Assembly (NCBI GenBank): GCA_029844215.1
Contig: CM056723.1
Location: forward strand, 10,066,980 to 10,130,979
Direction: 5' to 3'
DNA length: 64,000 nucleotides
Origin: Przewalskia tangutica
Taxonomy: Eukaryota; Streptophyta; Magnoliopsida; Solanales; Solanaceae
Shown here: piece by piece, positions 33,346 to 46,794 of the stretch
How the letters are laid out: every line of letters begins with the position of its first letter
Numbering within the stretch: position 1 is the stretch's first letter
The notes under the pieces: generated by a model
Databases searched by the model: none
Told to the model about the DNA's origin: nothing
What the model saw: only the letters and a program-made list of their open reading frames with translations
Program-made: the position numbers and the translations under genes

Positions 33346-35953
33346 TGAACAGAGTAAAGTGGCCAGGTGTGTAAGGGTGGAAAATGGATACAGTCGAAGA
33401 TAGTTAAGACTTAAGAGTGGGTGTCTTTATTGTAAATGTTCCGATGAAATCATGGTGCCTCCTTAGTCGTTGGTCGTTTCAAAGCAAAGAAGAAAAACGA
33501 AAGTGGGTACAAATATAGTGAATGTGAAATGATTACTTGTTAATTTAGTTTTTAGCCTATTAGGTAAGGGTTTGGTGACTTTGTTTTGAACTTTCTCGGT
33601 GTTTTGCACTTACTTGATCATTGTTAATTAAAGATGATTCATTGTTATCGTTACTATCTCATCTAACATTCCTTATATTTTTAATATATTCAAAAAAAGA
33701 TATCAATTTCTATATTTTTTCGCCACATAAATATTTATAATTTATTATAGATCACTTTATGTCTAATCAAACCCATCAGATGAATTGAGACGAAAGTATA
33801 ATTGTAAACTCAACTACTACAAATTTACAATGCTTATAACCCATCTAAGGGGGAAAGTCATTCCAACCAGAAATTTCTCCGACTAATTAGAAGTTATCCA
33901 AATCTATAAATTTAGAGAACTTTTTATAATTGGTATCAAATTTGGAAGATGAATGTAACCCAGTTTGTGAATTTATAGATCATTTACTTGTATTGAGACA
34001 ATAACAACATTCTAATGTAATTTTATAAGTAGTGTATGAGAAGAATAGAATGTGCGTCTTATCCCTATCTTGAAAGGTAGAGAAATACTGAGAAGAATAG
34101 AATGCGCGCCTTATCCCTATCTTGAAAGGTAGAGAAATAGTATTTCTGTTTACTTGAGAATTTACCCAAAAAAAACTTTGCAGCTACATCTTCTAATCTA
34201 AGTACTACTAAGCTTTTCCTTAGTTGTAGATGGTAACTTTTGAAATATTGGGGATTCATTTCAAGATGAAAGTTTGAGGACAGTTGTTTCCTTTCTTTTT
34301 CTCTTCAAATAGTATGGCAAATACATATACAAATTTAGCAACCAAGGTTTTAAAAGTTTATCTGTTTGTATATTTCTTCACCTTCACGATCGTTTCATGA
34401 GAGTGATTACAACACATATGTTGGTTCTCGAAAGATTCATAATTTCATATACAATAGATTTAAATAATTCATTAACATGAATCGAAAGTAATTTACCCTT
34501 TGAAATATCTCCGAATACACGAACGAAAAATCTAAGCTTCCAGTAAACTTCACATTCTTGTTAGTAAGTAGTAGTCATAGAAGTAATCAACACAATATCA
34601 CAATTCATGTTCAAGTAGTTCACACAAATGAAGAACTCCAGTTATTTGGTGCAAGAACTATGTCTTACCCTATTGCCAGCTTCAATTATAGCTGAAGATA
34701 CTGGTAAAATCACCACATTGCAATGAGAAACTACTCATAGGTCTTGACAATTTGAGAAAAAAGATCTGGTGGAAACTGTAAAGTAGGAGCGGAGCCACCA
34801 ATTTGAATCCCCTTGTTGAGAACTTATACTACGCAAATAGGATAAAAATATTTCATTCCGTATACATATAGACTGTTAAATTCTCTTGACGTAATAGAAA
34901 CTTCAAGGCCTGTTCTCGTAAATTTCTTTTGGTTGACCAATGACATATTCTTAAGAAAACAGAATGTTTTGAGTATTCTTGGACCGTCTCTTGTAGGCAT
35001 CTCTTGGTGCTATTTCCCGATTAATATCAAATTTATAGCACACAAAAGAGAAAAGAAAAAAAATGCACCTTGACATGAATACTAGGTAGACTAGTTTAAC
35101 AGAAAAAGAAAACACAATATAAGAAGGGAGGTAAGCCAAAAAACACTTAAAATAAGTCAATTCAAACACCCTCTAAGATGCCTATTCGACTGTTAATATG
35201 GTTTTAGTGTCAGGTGGAGACAAATTAACGAAGCAAACTGCTCTTCTGTATCTATCTAAGCCTTTCACTGCGAGAGGAGGCATATGTACATTTTCAATCA
35301 CAATCATCAGATCTCTCTCCTTGATTTCTTTCTACATGAGCAAAACCAAAACACCACTTAGAAATTTGTATGTTGCTCCTATCCTTCCTCCCATTGCAGA
35401 TTCCATAGCATCAAACAACAAATGACAAACAGAAAGGGAAGGGACCAACTTCACCGACTATTTGATTAGTGATATACTGTTTTTCTCAATATCACTTTTA
35501 TAGAGCACCAGGCTGACCCTGTTGTACCACTTTATAATTGGCTTTTTGGAGGCTCGGAAAGGCACCTGACAAGCCCTTTACAGTTGGCCCAGTACCAATT
35601 CCTCCGATCCACAATCTAATTTTCCTTTTTGTTTTTATCTTCTTTTTTGTGGTTGGTTTTGGGGGAAGGGGGGACAGTGAGAAAGATAAGTGCGGGTCCA
35701 ACGTTATTATACATTGATACTTTGATAGCAAGACAAAACAACATATCCAGAGTTCTGCACACATTTGAAAATTTAGGGAAAACAACAAAACCCAACAAAA
35801 GACCCTACATGAAAATCCAACAGTAAACTGACAGCCACCCTCAAACTCGTCAAACAGCTTCTCGTTTACTTTATTCTAAACTGCTTTTTCCTCTTCTAAT
35901 TATGCTTAAGCAGGCGTCACCAAAGGCACCCCATCATGCTTGGAACTGCCACT
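33346..35953. other. KAR promoter and spacer to GAPDH 3' end
   Basis: No coding exon recognised. The first few hundred bases should be the KAR 5' untranslated region and promoter. A 52-bp tandem duplication lies at 34038-34141, and a block starting GAGCACCAGGCTGACCC at 35504 resembles the end of the SINE at 36660-36835. The part below 35953 should be the GAPDH 3' untranslated region. Confidence 0.5.
34038..34141. repeat. 52-bp tandem pair derived from a SINE tail
   Basis: Positions 34038-34089 and 34090-34141 repeat GAGAAGAATAGAATG...CTTATCCCTATCTTGAAAGGTAGAG with two substitutions. The motif CCTTATCCCTATCTTGAAAGGTAGAG matches the 3' part of a common Solanaceae SINE. Confidence 0.75.
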
Positions 35954-38900
35954 TTACTGGACTGATGCCATGTGCTTAATCAAATCCACCACTCGTGTGC
36001 TGCAATTCCAGTGGGGAAAACATATTAGCAGCAGACCACAAACCATAAAGTGCTGCCTTACACAGTTCTCATAAGGGCGACTGCTAAGAGATAAGCATAT
36101 GCAAAAGCAGAAAGAACAGATAGAACCTCTACCAGAATGAGATCTGATGCAAATATACAGGCTTAAAGCTACTCTAAATTTAAAGGCATGTAAGTTTTTA
36201 AGATTTACCTGTAGCCCATTTCGTTGTCATACCAAGAAACAAGCTTCACAAAGTTCTTGCTCAAAGCAATTCCAGCCTTGGCATCAAAGATACTTGATCT
36301 GCAAATTATTTTCATTTAAATTACGAATCAGTCGAATTAACACTTCAGCTCTCTAGTCTGGTTCAAGCTGGGTGAGTGCAAAGGAAATTTACATGAGAAA
36401 TACTTAAGCTGAAGTCACGAAACTGCATTAGGCATGAGTAATAGACACATGTTTTGAGCAAGGAAAAAACGATTCACCATCTTCTACATTTGGAAACATA
36501 AAATGGAACAAAACCTCCAAAATCCATCCTAACCTGATGTCTCCAACAAAGTCCGTAGATACCACGTCATCTTCGGTGTAACCAAGAATACCCTTCAATT
36601 TTCCTTCAGACTCCTCCCTAATGAAATGCCAAAGAAAATTAATATAAACAAGCAGCTCACACGTGGGGAGTCTTGGAGTAACCGGTTGCCATGTGACCCG
36701 GAGGTCATGGGTTCAAGCCGTGAAAACAGCCTTTGCCTTTTGCAGAAATGTGAGTTAAGGCGGCATACAATAGACCCTTGTAGTCCGGCCCTTCCCCGAA
36801 CTCCGAGCATAACGGGATCTTAGAGCACCGGGCTACCCTTTTTAAGGGGCTCACACGGGCCATAAGGCCTTCTTTACTGTTTTGCCCAGTACTATTGCTC
36901 ATTTTCTGCATGAGTTAAATCCAGTGTATACTTTCCAGGATTGAATAAAGTACACAAGCATTTTGTAATTTTTTTTCCCGGGAAGGAGGATGGTAAAGGA
37001 GTAAAGTACACAGTCTTACTTGATAGCAGCCTTGATTTCATCATAGGTAGCTTCTTTCTCCAACCTCACTGTGAGATCAACCACAGAGACATCAACAGTT
37101 GGAACTCGGAAAGACATTCCTGTTAACTTTCCATTCAATGATGGTAGCACCTTTCCAACAGCCTTAGCAGCTCCAGTGCTGCTGGGGATAATGTTGAATG
37201 ATGCGGCTCTTCCTCCCCTCCAGTCCTTAGCTGATGGTCCATCAACAGTTTTCTGGGTGGCTGAGTTATAAAATAGTAACAACTTAGTACATAAGCTACA
37301 GAAGTAGTATCAATGTCTAACGTAAGAGCAATACTTACCGGTTATGGAGTGAACCGTGGTCATAAGACCCTCAACAATTCCAAACCTGTCATGAATAACC
37401 TGCAAAGTCACGTCAGAAATTTTGAGAAATCATTTAAATTTCACATATAGGCTCAAATACTAAAATGAAGAACAGGGCAAGAACAAAAAGTGAACCTTTG
37501 CCAGAGGAGCAAGACAGTTAGTAGTACAGCTAGCATTGGAAACAACGTTGAGGTCTGGCTTGTATTCCTTCTCATTGACACCAACAACAAACATAGGAGC
37601 ATCCTTGCTAGGAGCAGAAATGATAACTTTCTTAGCACCCCCCTGGTGATAACAACCACCCAAAAAAAGTTAAGCAGGTACTTAACACCAACTAACCAAT
37701 GCAGGAAATCAAGCTAGATGTGCAAGGAAATGTGTGATGACCATATCCATCCAAATAATGGTTGATCCCGGCAGTCAACAATCAAATATCATAGCATGGG
37801 CATCAATTTGCATAAAAAATACTCATATAGAGCCAAAACAAACGATGTACTCTAACACCTAGACTCATGTAGAGAAAATCAATAGAGTTGTTTTAAATTG
37901 CTTTCAAGATGACAGCATGCATACTCCTCTCCTTATAAATTTCCACAAAAAAAGTTGGGTGGCCGGGTTAGCACCCCTCGTCGCACAGGAAAATTAAACA
38001 AAGTTACACCGGTGTAAAGCCTCAAAAATTGCACCTCCACTAACAAATGCATAAAGTATTAAGTATCAGGAGTCAGGACTAACACTTAAAAATACATTTG
38101 AGATACGCAGTCAGGAACTTTTGTATACATAAACATATATATAGCAAATATAACAACCAAGTCCACTACCTGATTTCTGGCACCAAGTGTTCGGACCAGT
38201 GGGGGAAATTTTATATTTTGGAGCTTCAAACTACGTATTATGAAAAAAACATAGACATACTAACTACAAACAGTTCGTTTATTATTTGGGGCAGGGAAGG
38301 CAAAATAAGAACAGATCTTTATGATCACAAACCTTCAAGTGGGCAGCAGCCTTGTCTTTATCAGTGAAGACTCCAGTTGACTCCACGATGTACTCTGCTC
38401 CAGCCGAAGCCCATGGGATCTCCTCTGGATTTCTTCAGATATCCATACAGTAACTTCAATCAGAAATTCAACTTGACCCAAGAGAAATTCTTATGCAGTT
38501 TTCATATGTTAAAGGAGAAGCTAGAGGCATATGTTTACCTAACGCCAAATACGGTAACAGGCTTGTCACCAAAGAGGAGAGTCTTCTCATCCTTAACCTT
38601 GAGCTCATTGTGCTTCCATTGACCGTGGACACTGTCATACTTAAACATGTATGTCTGCAACAATCATCATATACAATCCATCAACTTAAAACCCAACAAC
38701 TAGAGCCGTTTGGCCATGAAAATTATTCACTTTATTTCAAAATCAGTGTTGCTTATAAAATTTCCAAATCCAACTTGGGAGTTAGATTCCAAATTTTGAA
38801 AAAGTGCTCTAAACCTGTTTTCCGACTCAATTTTAACAAAATTCAAATAAAGTGATCTCTTCTCTCCTTTGCAAAAAGTATAACCAAACACAACTCCATC

Positions 38901-39360
38901 TTCATATTAAAGTGAAAATATTTGGAATTTAAGGCCAAACGCCTACTAAATGTACTGATACTGTTACTAGCCAATTTCATTATGTAAATTTGGCAAAACA
39001 TAAAGGATATCTCAAACGCAGATAAAGGAAAATAGTATGGAGAAGTAAAAAACAGAAAATAAATGTGGTAATTAACTATCAATGTGAAAATAATCATCTG
39101 AATACATTAATTGTTATATAACAAACCGAAACAAGACTGAGATTAAAGCTTAATTGTTATGTACCATGTATTCGACGGTGATGAAGGGGTCATTAACAGC
39201 AACGAGCTCAACATCATCTCTTTGGAGAACCACTCTGGCTACTAATCGCCCAATTCTTCCAAAACCATTTATTCCAATCTTAACCTTGGCTGCAAAAAAA
39301 CGGAATTAGTTAAATCTCGTGAACTGAAAACATTAAGATACAATTAAGTAATATACCCAT
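35954..39360 (-). CDS. GAPC: Cytosolic glyceraldehyde-3-phosphate dehydrogenase
   Basis: Model: complement(join(35954..35999,36209..36298,36534..36617,37020..37260,37339..37399,37496..37642,38333..38432,38539..38654,39165..39289,39357..39360)), 337 aa, the standard length. It oxidises glyceraldehyde 3-phosphate with NAD+ and phosphate in glycolysis. Visible are the NAD-binding [10 protein letters not shown], the catalytic cysteine in [15 protein letters not shown], the His of HSIT, the phosphate-site [10 protein letters not shown] and the C-terminal WYDNEWGYS. There is no transit peptide, so the enzyme is cytosolic. The first coding exon is just ATGG, spliced to CCAAGGTTAAG. All ten exons are in phase, so the gene looks functional. 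A Copia LTR begins 330 bp upstream of the ATG. Confidence 0.96.
36660..36835 (+). mobile_element. SINE in GAPDH intron
   Basis: A tRNA-type 5' region is visible: GGAGTAACCGG (A-box-like) and GGTTCAAGCC near 36711 (B box). It continues to AATAGACCCTTGTAGTCCGGCCC and ends GAGCACCGGGCTACCCTTTTT. This is the common Solanaceae SINE also present, inverted, at 10102-10262. It lies in the intron 36618-37019. Confidence 0.7.
38703..38944. mobile_element. Miniature element in GAPDH intron
   Basis: It starts GAGCCGTTTGGCCATGAAAATT and ends TTTAAGGCCAAACGCC, an inverted terminal match around GTTTGGCC/GGCCAAAC. Same family style as 4289-4626 and 30928-31212. It lies in the intron 38655-39164. Confidence 0.6.
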
Positions 39361-39690
39361 GAATGATCTTTGTGAAATGGTGTAGTGGAGTGCAACTTGG
39401 TGAACGGTTTAATTTAATATATGATGATGGCTAGTAATGGGAGACCGGAAGAGACGGTCAATTTCTTTATCTTTTCTTTTTCTTTTATGGAGTAATTAAT
39501 TCAGATCCACAAATATAATTTATCAACCGTTTGTTCTCAAATGCATCATAAACCGGATATGAAATGATTTATTCTCCGGATCAAAAAGTGTTCACTCAAT
39601 TTTTTATTTAAAGTATTCACTTATCAAATTAAAAAATAATTAATTTTACTTTTTTCAAATTTATTCTTATTAAGTGTTAGATGACTAAAT

Positions 39691-40082
39691 TGTTAAATTA
39701 CTGAGTACATTCAGTAATTTATCACATTACACAGCTATGTTCCAATCAGTGCAGCGGCGATGTGTTTCACTATGTGGAAATAACAATGGACACTAACGAT
39801 CACCACGGAATGATGGATAAAGAAGACGTAAGTGAAGAACTGGCAGTGTTGCAGTTCGAAGGAGCAACAATGGCGGTGAAAAGAAGGAGAAGAAGACGGT
39901 TGAGGAGAGAGAAGAGAAAGGGGGAAGAAGAAGAATTTTTATTAAAATGTCAATCAATTAGAATTGTATCGGTTACATCAATATATCAGAGGGCACATTC
40001 TATGTGTATGTGAAATGACTAAAATATCCCAGTCCCAAATATCCCCCAATGTAATGTATACAAAATATCTCATACGTGTATT
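39691..40082 (-). repeat. Copia-1 3' LTR
   Basis: This 392-bp copy is on the GAPDH side. It differs from 48526-48917 by only a few substitutions that I can see, so the insertion is fairly recent. Being the 3' LTR of a minus-strand element, any LTR promoter here would read towards GAPDH. Confidence 0.88.
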
Positions 40083-41252
40083 GCAGTAAACAGGGGTACT
40101 GGTGTCTGCAGGTTGACTCCCACTTCTTTATAAAGACCCATGATCCAAATCACTTCAACATCGTGGTCGCCATCGCTATACTCAGCAGAGCTCTTGGATA
40201 CAGTGGTCTGCTTCTTGGATTTCCAGGAGACAAGGGAGTTCCCAAAGAATATCATGTATCTTGTCACTGACTTCCTGCTGTTGATGCAGGAAGCCCAGTC
40301 TGCATCACAGAAAGCCTTCAATTCTTGCGTGCTGGACTTGTGTAAAAGAATCCCCAGACCTGGTTCCTGTTTGATGTATCGACAAGCACAAGACCGCCCA
40401 TATGTGAATTTTTAGGGGCTTGCATGAACTGGCTCAAGCATTGTACAGAGAAGGCAATGTCGGGTCTGGTGTTTGTCAAGTACAATAGTCGACCAATTAA
40501 TCTTCTGTATGCAGTGGGATCAGACAAAGGTTCATCAGGCAGCTGCTGTGTGTCATCAGGCCTCTCCTTTGCTATGTGTTGATCAAACTCGAAGGTTGTA
40601 TATTTCATATTCGTATCCATAGGTGATGACATTGGCTTAGCCCCTGATAAACCCAGATCTGACACAAGCTCTAGAGCATATTTTCGTTGATGCATGAGTA
40701 TGCCTTGAGCACTCCTGGCAAACTATATTCCAAGGAAATATTGCAATTCTCCGAGATCTTTTATCTTGAATGTTGCCTTCAGGGTGTCTTTTGTAGACTG
40801 AATAAGCTGCATATTATTCCCAGTGATCAACAAGTCATCCACATACACTAAGATTACTACAATGCTGCCATCTTTGTGCTTGGTAAACAAAGAGTAATCT
40901 CTGCTACTCTGCTGGAAACCAGAAGCAAGCAAAGTTGTGGTTAATTTAATGTTCCACTGCCGTGATGCTTGTTTCAAACCATACAATGATTTCATCACCA
41001 CACACTGCTTTCGCTTACTCTGAATGTTGAACCCTTCAGGAACTGCCATATAAACCTCCTCATATAGGTCGCCTTGTAAGAAGGCATTATAAACATCCAT
41101 TTGATGAATGGACCACTTTTCTGCAGCTGCTAAAGATATCACTGCCCTTACAGTGGACATTTTCACTACAGGTGAGAAAGTCTCCTGGTAGTCCAACTCC
41201 TCCTTTTGACTATATCCCTTTGCAACAAGCCTTGCCTTGTACCTTTCAACTT
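40070..41252 (-). pseudogene. Copia-1 reverse transcriptase/RNase H, broken
   Basis: Motifs in order: QMDVYNAFLQGDL, VPEGF, LYGLKQASRQW, the catalytic YVDD in VILVYVDDLLI, FKIKDLGEL, SPMD, LLYLTNTRPDIAFSV and the RNase H start FCDADWASC. Single in-frame stops interrupt at about 41234 and about 40721 and a frameshift occurs near 40345. The RNase H ends prematurely in LTR sequence. Confidence 0.88.
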
Positions 41253-41253
41253 C

Positions 41254-42918
41254 TCATGTTGCCTTGTACTTAATCTTGTAAACCCATCTGCATCCTATAG
41301 CCTTTTTATCCATTGGAAGTGACACTAATTTCCAGGTACCATTGTCTTCCAAAGCTTTAATCTCAGCCTTCATTGCTTCCACACATCTTGTATCTCTTGC
41401 AGCTTCCTTATACGACTTAGGCTCAACATTCTTTGATAGGTGAGCTATGAAACTCTGATATCTGGGTGATAGATTAGTATAATCTACCTTATCGGATATA
41501 GAGTATAGACAGCTTGATGACCCATGACTTGTAATAAAATCTTTATGCCAAATGGAAGGCCTACTAGGTCTGGAAGGCCTACTAGGTCTGGAAGACCTCC
41601 TAGTATGTACCTCTGTTGATGGAGTGTGATGCTCAATTCCCTCTTGCTGAATATTCTGAATACTCTGAATTCTGTCTATTGAACTTGGGTCTTCCTGTGC
41701 CCTATCTGATGGCACATTAACTGTCTCATATTGAGTCTCCTGAGGAACTCTAACTGTGGGATGTACTAGATCATCATAGTTGAAATGCTCATTAGCTTTA
41801 ATATGATGAGTAGTATCATCAAGTCCTCCTTTGTAAGGAAATACATTTTCCACAAATACCACATCTCTGCTCACAAAGAAAATCTCATTTTCCATGTCAT
41901 ATAACCTGTATCCTTTTTGTGCATCACCATAGCCAAAAAACACAGCCTTCACTGCTCTGGGACTGAACTTGTCATGTCTTACCAGTATTGTTGCAAAACA
42001 CAGGCAACCAATCACCCTTAAATGAGAGAGTGATGGTGGCTTGTTATACAACAATTCATAAGGTGACTTATCTCCAATGACAGTAGAGGGTACTCTATTC
42101 AGAATATAAACAGCTCCTATCACCAGTAAACCCCAAAACCTGTCTGGTAAGCTGGCCTGAAATTTGATAGCTCTGGCTGTTTCAAGTATGTGTCTGTGCT
42201 TCCTTTCTACCACACCATTTTGTTGTGGTGAGTATGGACATGAACTCTCATGGACTACACCATGTTTTGTGAATAGCTCCTTGCAACTGTGGTTAAAAAA
42301 CTCTGCTCCATTGTCTGACCTGATCCTCTGGATACTGACCTTAAACTGATTTATAACCTCTACAAAAAATTCTGTTAAAACTGTGACTACATCTGATTTT
42401 AATCTCATTAAGAACACCCAAGTCCATCTAGAGAAGTCATCCACTATAGTCAAGAAATACCTCATTCCATTATATGTCTCTACTTTGTAAGGACCCCATA
42501 CATCAACATGTAGCAAATGAAAAGGCTTAGTAGCTCTACTAGTACTAATAGGAAAAGGAACTCTTGTCTGCCTAGCCAAAGGACATATCTCACATCTGTC
42601 CAAGACAAAAGAATTATTATTACTAAAACAGAACATTTTCTTTAGAACACTCATGGGCACATGGCATAGCCTCCTATGCCAAGTGCTTGCATCCACAGAC
42701 TGTGCTGCTGCCATACACCTCTGCTGAAACTTCTCCTTATCCTCTGTGTCCAGGTATATATTGTACAGCCCATCCTTTTCATCACCAATCTCCCTCACCT
42801 TCCCAGATGAGAGATCCTGAAAAATGCAATAGTGTGGGAAAAAGGTGACACTACAATTTAGCTCCTTAGTCACCTTTGAAACTGACATAAGGTTAAATTT
42901 GAAAGTTGGTATGCAGAG
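41254..42918 (-). pseudogene. Copia-1 integrase, 5' part cut off by the nested LTR
   Basis: A long open frame begins just inside the protease/integrase linker (LCIPTFKFNLMSVSKVT). It shows the GAG-pre-integrase HRRLCH...C-X2-C zinc-type region, the DD35E core with HVDVWGP and DNGAEF, and YSPQQNGVVERKHRH carrying the catalytic Glu, then a linker running into the RT start. The reading frame is open over more than 550 codons. Confidence 0.9.
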
Positions 42919-45900
42919 TGTTGACACTCAATTTTGACCCTCCCGTCCAGTCATTAACTATAAAATTACACTAATTTTGTAAAATAATTTTTTAGGATTT
43001 TTATAATAAAATGCAGCGATAAAACATAAATAAACATTTAATAATGGCATCGTGTCTTACGTAGAGTTTTAAGCACTTAGAGTCCCGCGCCCGCATTAAT
43101 TAATTTTAAGCCCTGTCATTATTCTTAATTAATAATAAATACGTAAAATAATTTTAATTTAGTAATGACGTCGTGTCAAGTAGCATAGTCGCATTTATTA
43201 ATACGCAAGAGAATTTCATAATCATTTGTAATTTAAAATCAATTTTAATCTAATACATGCATTTAATAGCGTCACATTTATAAAAGCTTTAAACAATTCC
43301 TAGATATCATACTTGCATTTTAGTATTTAAATAATTTAATAATAATCTAAATCACACTCAATTTTAATTTAACCTCGCAAAATACGCATAATAAACATTT
43401 TAATAGTGGCATCGCATTATAAGTATTGAGCATTAATTAAATATCACACCTACATTTGGCACTTAAGTAATTTAATGAGTTTCAATTTGATAATATAACA
43501 TCGCAATAATAAATAAGATTTTAAATAAATAGCGCCGCATTCTAAAATATTAAATAGCACGCCTGCATTTATAACAATTAGATTAATAAAGCACCTAGAT
43601 AATTTAATCACAATTTATTAATTCACTAATTAACTAATCAAATAACTAATACCCAATTTAAATTGCCACCAGTCCATTGCCCAACCCAACTTCACCAGCC
43701 CAATACCCGCAGCCCACAAGACCTAATTAATTAGTCCATCAGCCCTTCCCCTTCATTTAGGCAACCCGCAGCCCAACTAATTCCCTGGCCCAAACCCGCG
43801 ACCCGCGAGCCCACTCGCCCCTCTATTATCAGACCAGCAGCCCACAGAAAACCTTCATTTCCCTTTTCCTTGTCCCCCTCGTCTCCCTCATCGCCCAAAC
43901 CTAAAAAGAAACCCAGCAGCCCTTACGCGAAACCCTAGTTCGCCACACCATCGCCGCCATGCCCGAATTTCTCGCCGGAGAATCCGGGCTTTCCTTTCCC
44001 CTTACCCACGCACACCAACGATTTCTTACCATAACTAACCAAATCCCTTCAAATCAGAACCGGTTCGGATCACACGAAATCAGTAGCAAATCAATACGAA
44101 TCAGCACCAATATCGTCCAAAATCCGCCTTTATTTACTTACCAATATTAGAACTCAAACGAGGGCTATATAAGCACATGCAAGACATCAAATTAGGGGGG
44201 ACACGATTCGAAGAGCACAACGGGGAAGAGCACGATGAGGCGAGTTCGATGGGAGAAGCGATCAAAATAGCAATTTAGAGGCGACAAGGGAAGCGGCGTC
44301 GACAATATCCAGAAAATAGGTCAATCAGTAGCAATTGAAGTCTCACCCTTCTTTATCGCATAGCACAAAACCTCCGAGCGGACCGACGACTTGATACGCT
44401 GCTCCGGGTCGCTGTCCGGAGAAGGTAAAACCATTACCCTTTCATCTTAACGTTGTTCAATATCCGTATGTGAAATATGTCTCTCTGTGCGATTATTTGA
44501 GTATGTGTCAAATCAATATTTATAATTGCTTATGCTTTGCGAATCACTGAACTTGTTTAGTTAAAGCTAACTGTTATTGACATTTTCAACTGAGGTGTTA
44601 ATGTGTGATTGTGATTGAGTGTATAGCTTAGATTCAAGTAGTATGACCGGTGGTGTATTAGGTCGACACATTGTCTAACGCTAGTCTTAACTAAATAAGA
44701 TTTTGGATATTTGCCGATTATGTTAAAGTCAGCTAATACGGAATCATGTCTTATTCTGTTACCCTTCTTAAATTGGTTCACCCTAGTAAAATGTTGGTAT
44801 TTTCTTTTGATATTTGAGCCAGCAGCATTGAATAGTATCTTGGGCGATTTAAGTCCAAATGTCTCCATTGCGCTCTTAAAATATTGTCTGATCGGATTTG
44901 ATCACCTTGGTGATTCTCATTCTTATGCACCTAATATGTCCTGTGTTTCCTCAATTGCTTGGCTTAGATCCGCCCATTGTTTGTTGTCCCATCCTCTGCT
45001 TTTGTCTAATCGCTTTAGCAAAATTGGATCATAAACCATGTTTGGTGATCTGTAAAAAATATAATGTGCATTTAATCATGTTCAAAGATAGGTGGAGAAG
45101 AGGTGTTTTCATTTATGATACATGTATGAGTGTTGTTAAAATGGAAATCCATATTTTGCACCTACTTTTGTGTTTAGTTTAAGACAAATCTAGATCTGAT
45201 ATATTTGACAGGATTATAAATTTGTGTCGAATTGATTCTAAGAGTAATAATTAAATGCTAGATAGTTAAACAGCTAGTTAAAACTTCATGATGAACTTTT
45301 GAACTCCTAAGATGTCACCACGTATGCTCTTTGTAAATAGTTAAGCCTATAGAACTTCGAAAATGATCCCATTCTTTGCTATACTGAACCTCCATGTATA
45401 CATCCTGTGTGTACTTATTGCAATGTATAAGTGTCCATCAGATGGGTTTTTGAGGATTTTAAGTGCATGGATAAGTTTAGACATACATGTAGGACGTCGG
45501 GCTTTGCCTCTTACTCGATCGCCAAATGGTATGTTTAAAATCCATCTTCAGTGGGTTGTTCTGTACTGGGCCACCACTTTTCTGATTTGTTTCTTGGGTT
45601 GTTGAATATGTGGGCTTACCATCCTTTCTTTAAAATTTGAAAGCCATTGGCTGGGCTTGCATCTTTCTCAGATGGATTCTTGACTGCTACGATTGAATAA
45701 TAACTGGATCACACATATGTTTAAACTCACATACGTTTTTACTTGCATTATTGATAAGCTTGGGATACATACTAATCTTTTTCTTTTCTTCTTTTACATG
45801 AAATGCATTGGAGCAAAAATGAAGAGTCTCATGGCGAGACTCATCACGAGCTACTTCAAATGGCAACCCGCGTGGCCGCGTCTATGTACATCCGCATTCG

Positions 45901-46794
45901 CATCCCCGCTTCAGAAATTCCTAAGACAAAATTAGGATAAGATGCTGTCGCCACACATCTTGAAAGCCGCGATCATATCCACCTTTATCTTATTTGTTTA
46001 AATTGTTGCCTAATTATTTAATTTGTAATTAATAGGCTGTCTAGAACAATTAATCCTTGAATACACGAATCAAAGTGGGTAGTTTTAAAATTGGAAATGC
46101 ACTTTTAATTATTTATCTTAGGCTTGTCATTTATATCTAATCTTTGCCTAGTCATTAAATTGCACAGCTAAAACTAATGCATCACTTCTTTGATTTCACA
46201 GATAAATGCATATCTATAACCCATAAACCGACTTCGCAAACGCACACTTTATATTTTTTAATATATATTTATAGCATTAATCTTACAAAATTTATTTATA
46301 GCATGCTTCCTTCTACAAAGTATTTCAAAGCATCCTTTATATTTTCCTAAAACAAGCATTTTTAAACATAATAATTACCCTAGGTTTGGCAGGATAACCG
46401 CAGGTTAGCGGATCTTAGAGGGTGCCTAACCCCTTCCCTCTAGATTAATAAAGAACCCTTACCCAGAATCTCATTAAGTTTAGCAGACCATTAAATGGAG
46501 TTAGTGTTGACTTTAACCTAAGTTGACATCTAGGTGTCCTAATTCACCCAATTAATTAGGTGGCGACTCCGCGAACCCTTAGCACTCTTAAGCACCTTTT
46601 AGCATTTCTAGCCCCTTTTAATATTTAACACTTTAGTATTTTAATCCCTTAGCATCTTTTTAAACTTTTAACATCTTTTTAACATTTTAACATTCCTTTA
46701 AACAATTAGCATTTATTATTCATTTTCTAACATTACATTTTAAGCAGGAGGTTCGCTTTTAAAAATAATGTCGCGGTCGGAAAAGGGCGCGACA
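42919..46794. mobile_element. Large solo LTR (3.9 kb) nested in Copia-1
   Basis: The block has TG...CA ends (TGTTGACACTC... and ...GGGCGCGACA) and perfect 5-bp flanking repeats CAGAG (42914-42918 and 46795-46799). Removing it plus one repeat rejoins the Copia-1 protease and integrase frames. It has no reverse transcriptase or second LTR. A word GGTGGCGACTCCGCGAACCC near its end and its great length are typical of giant Gypsy (Tat/Ogre-like) LTRs. The short open frames inside show no domain. Confidence 0.85.

Noticed and set aside
37453..37663. Alternative overlapping frames in the GAPDH region.
   Set aside because: They are frame shadows of the GAPC exon at 37496-37642, which carries the catalytic cysteine motif.
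43959..45935. Several open frames of 60-107 codons inside the nested solo LTR.
   Set aside because: No conserved motif, no splice-consistent extension, and position inside a TG...CA LTR explains the sequence better.
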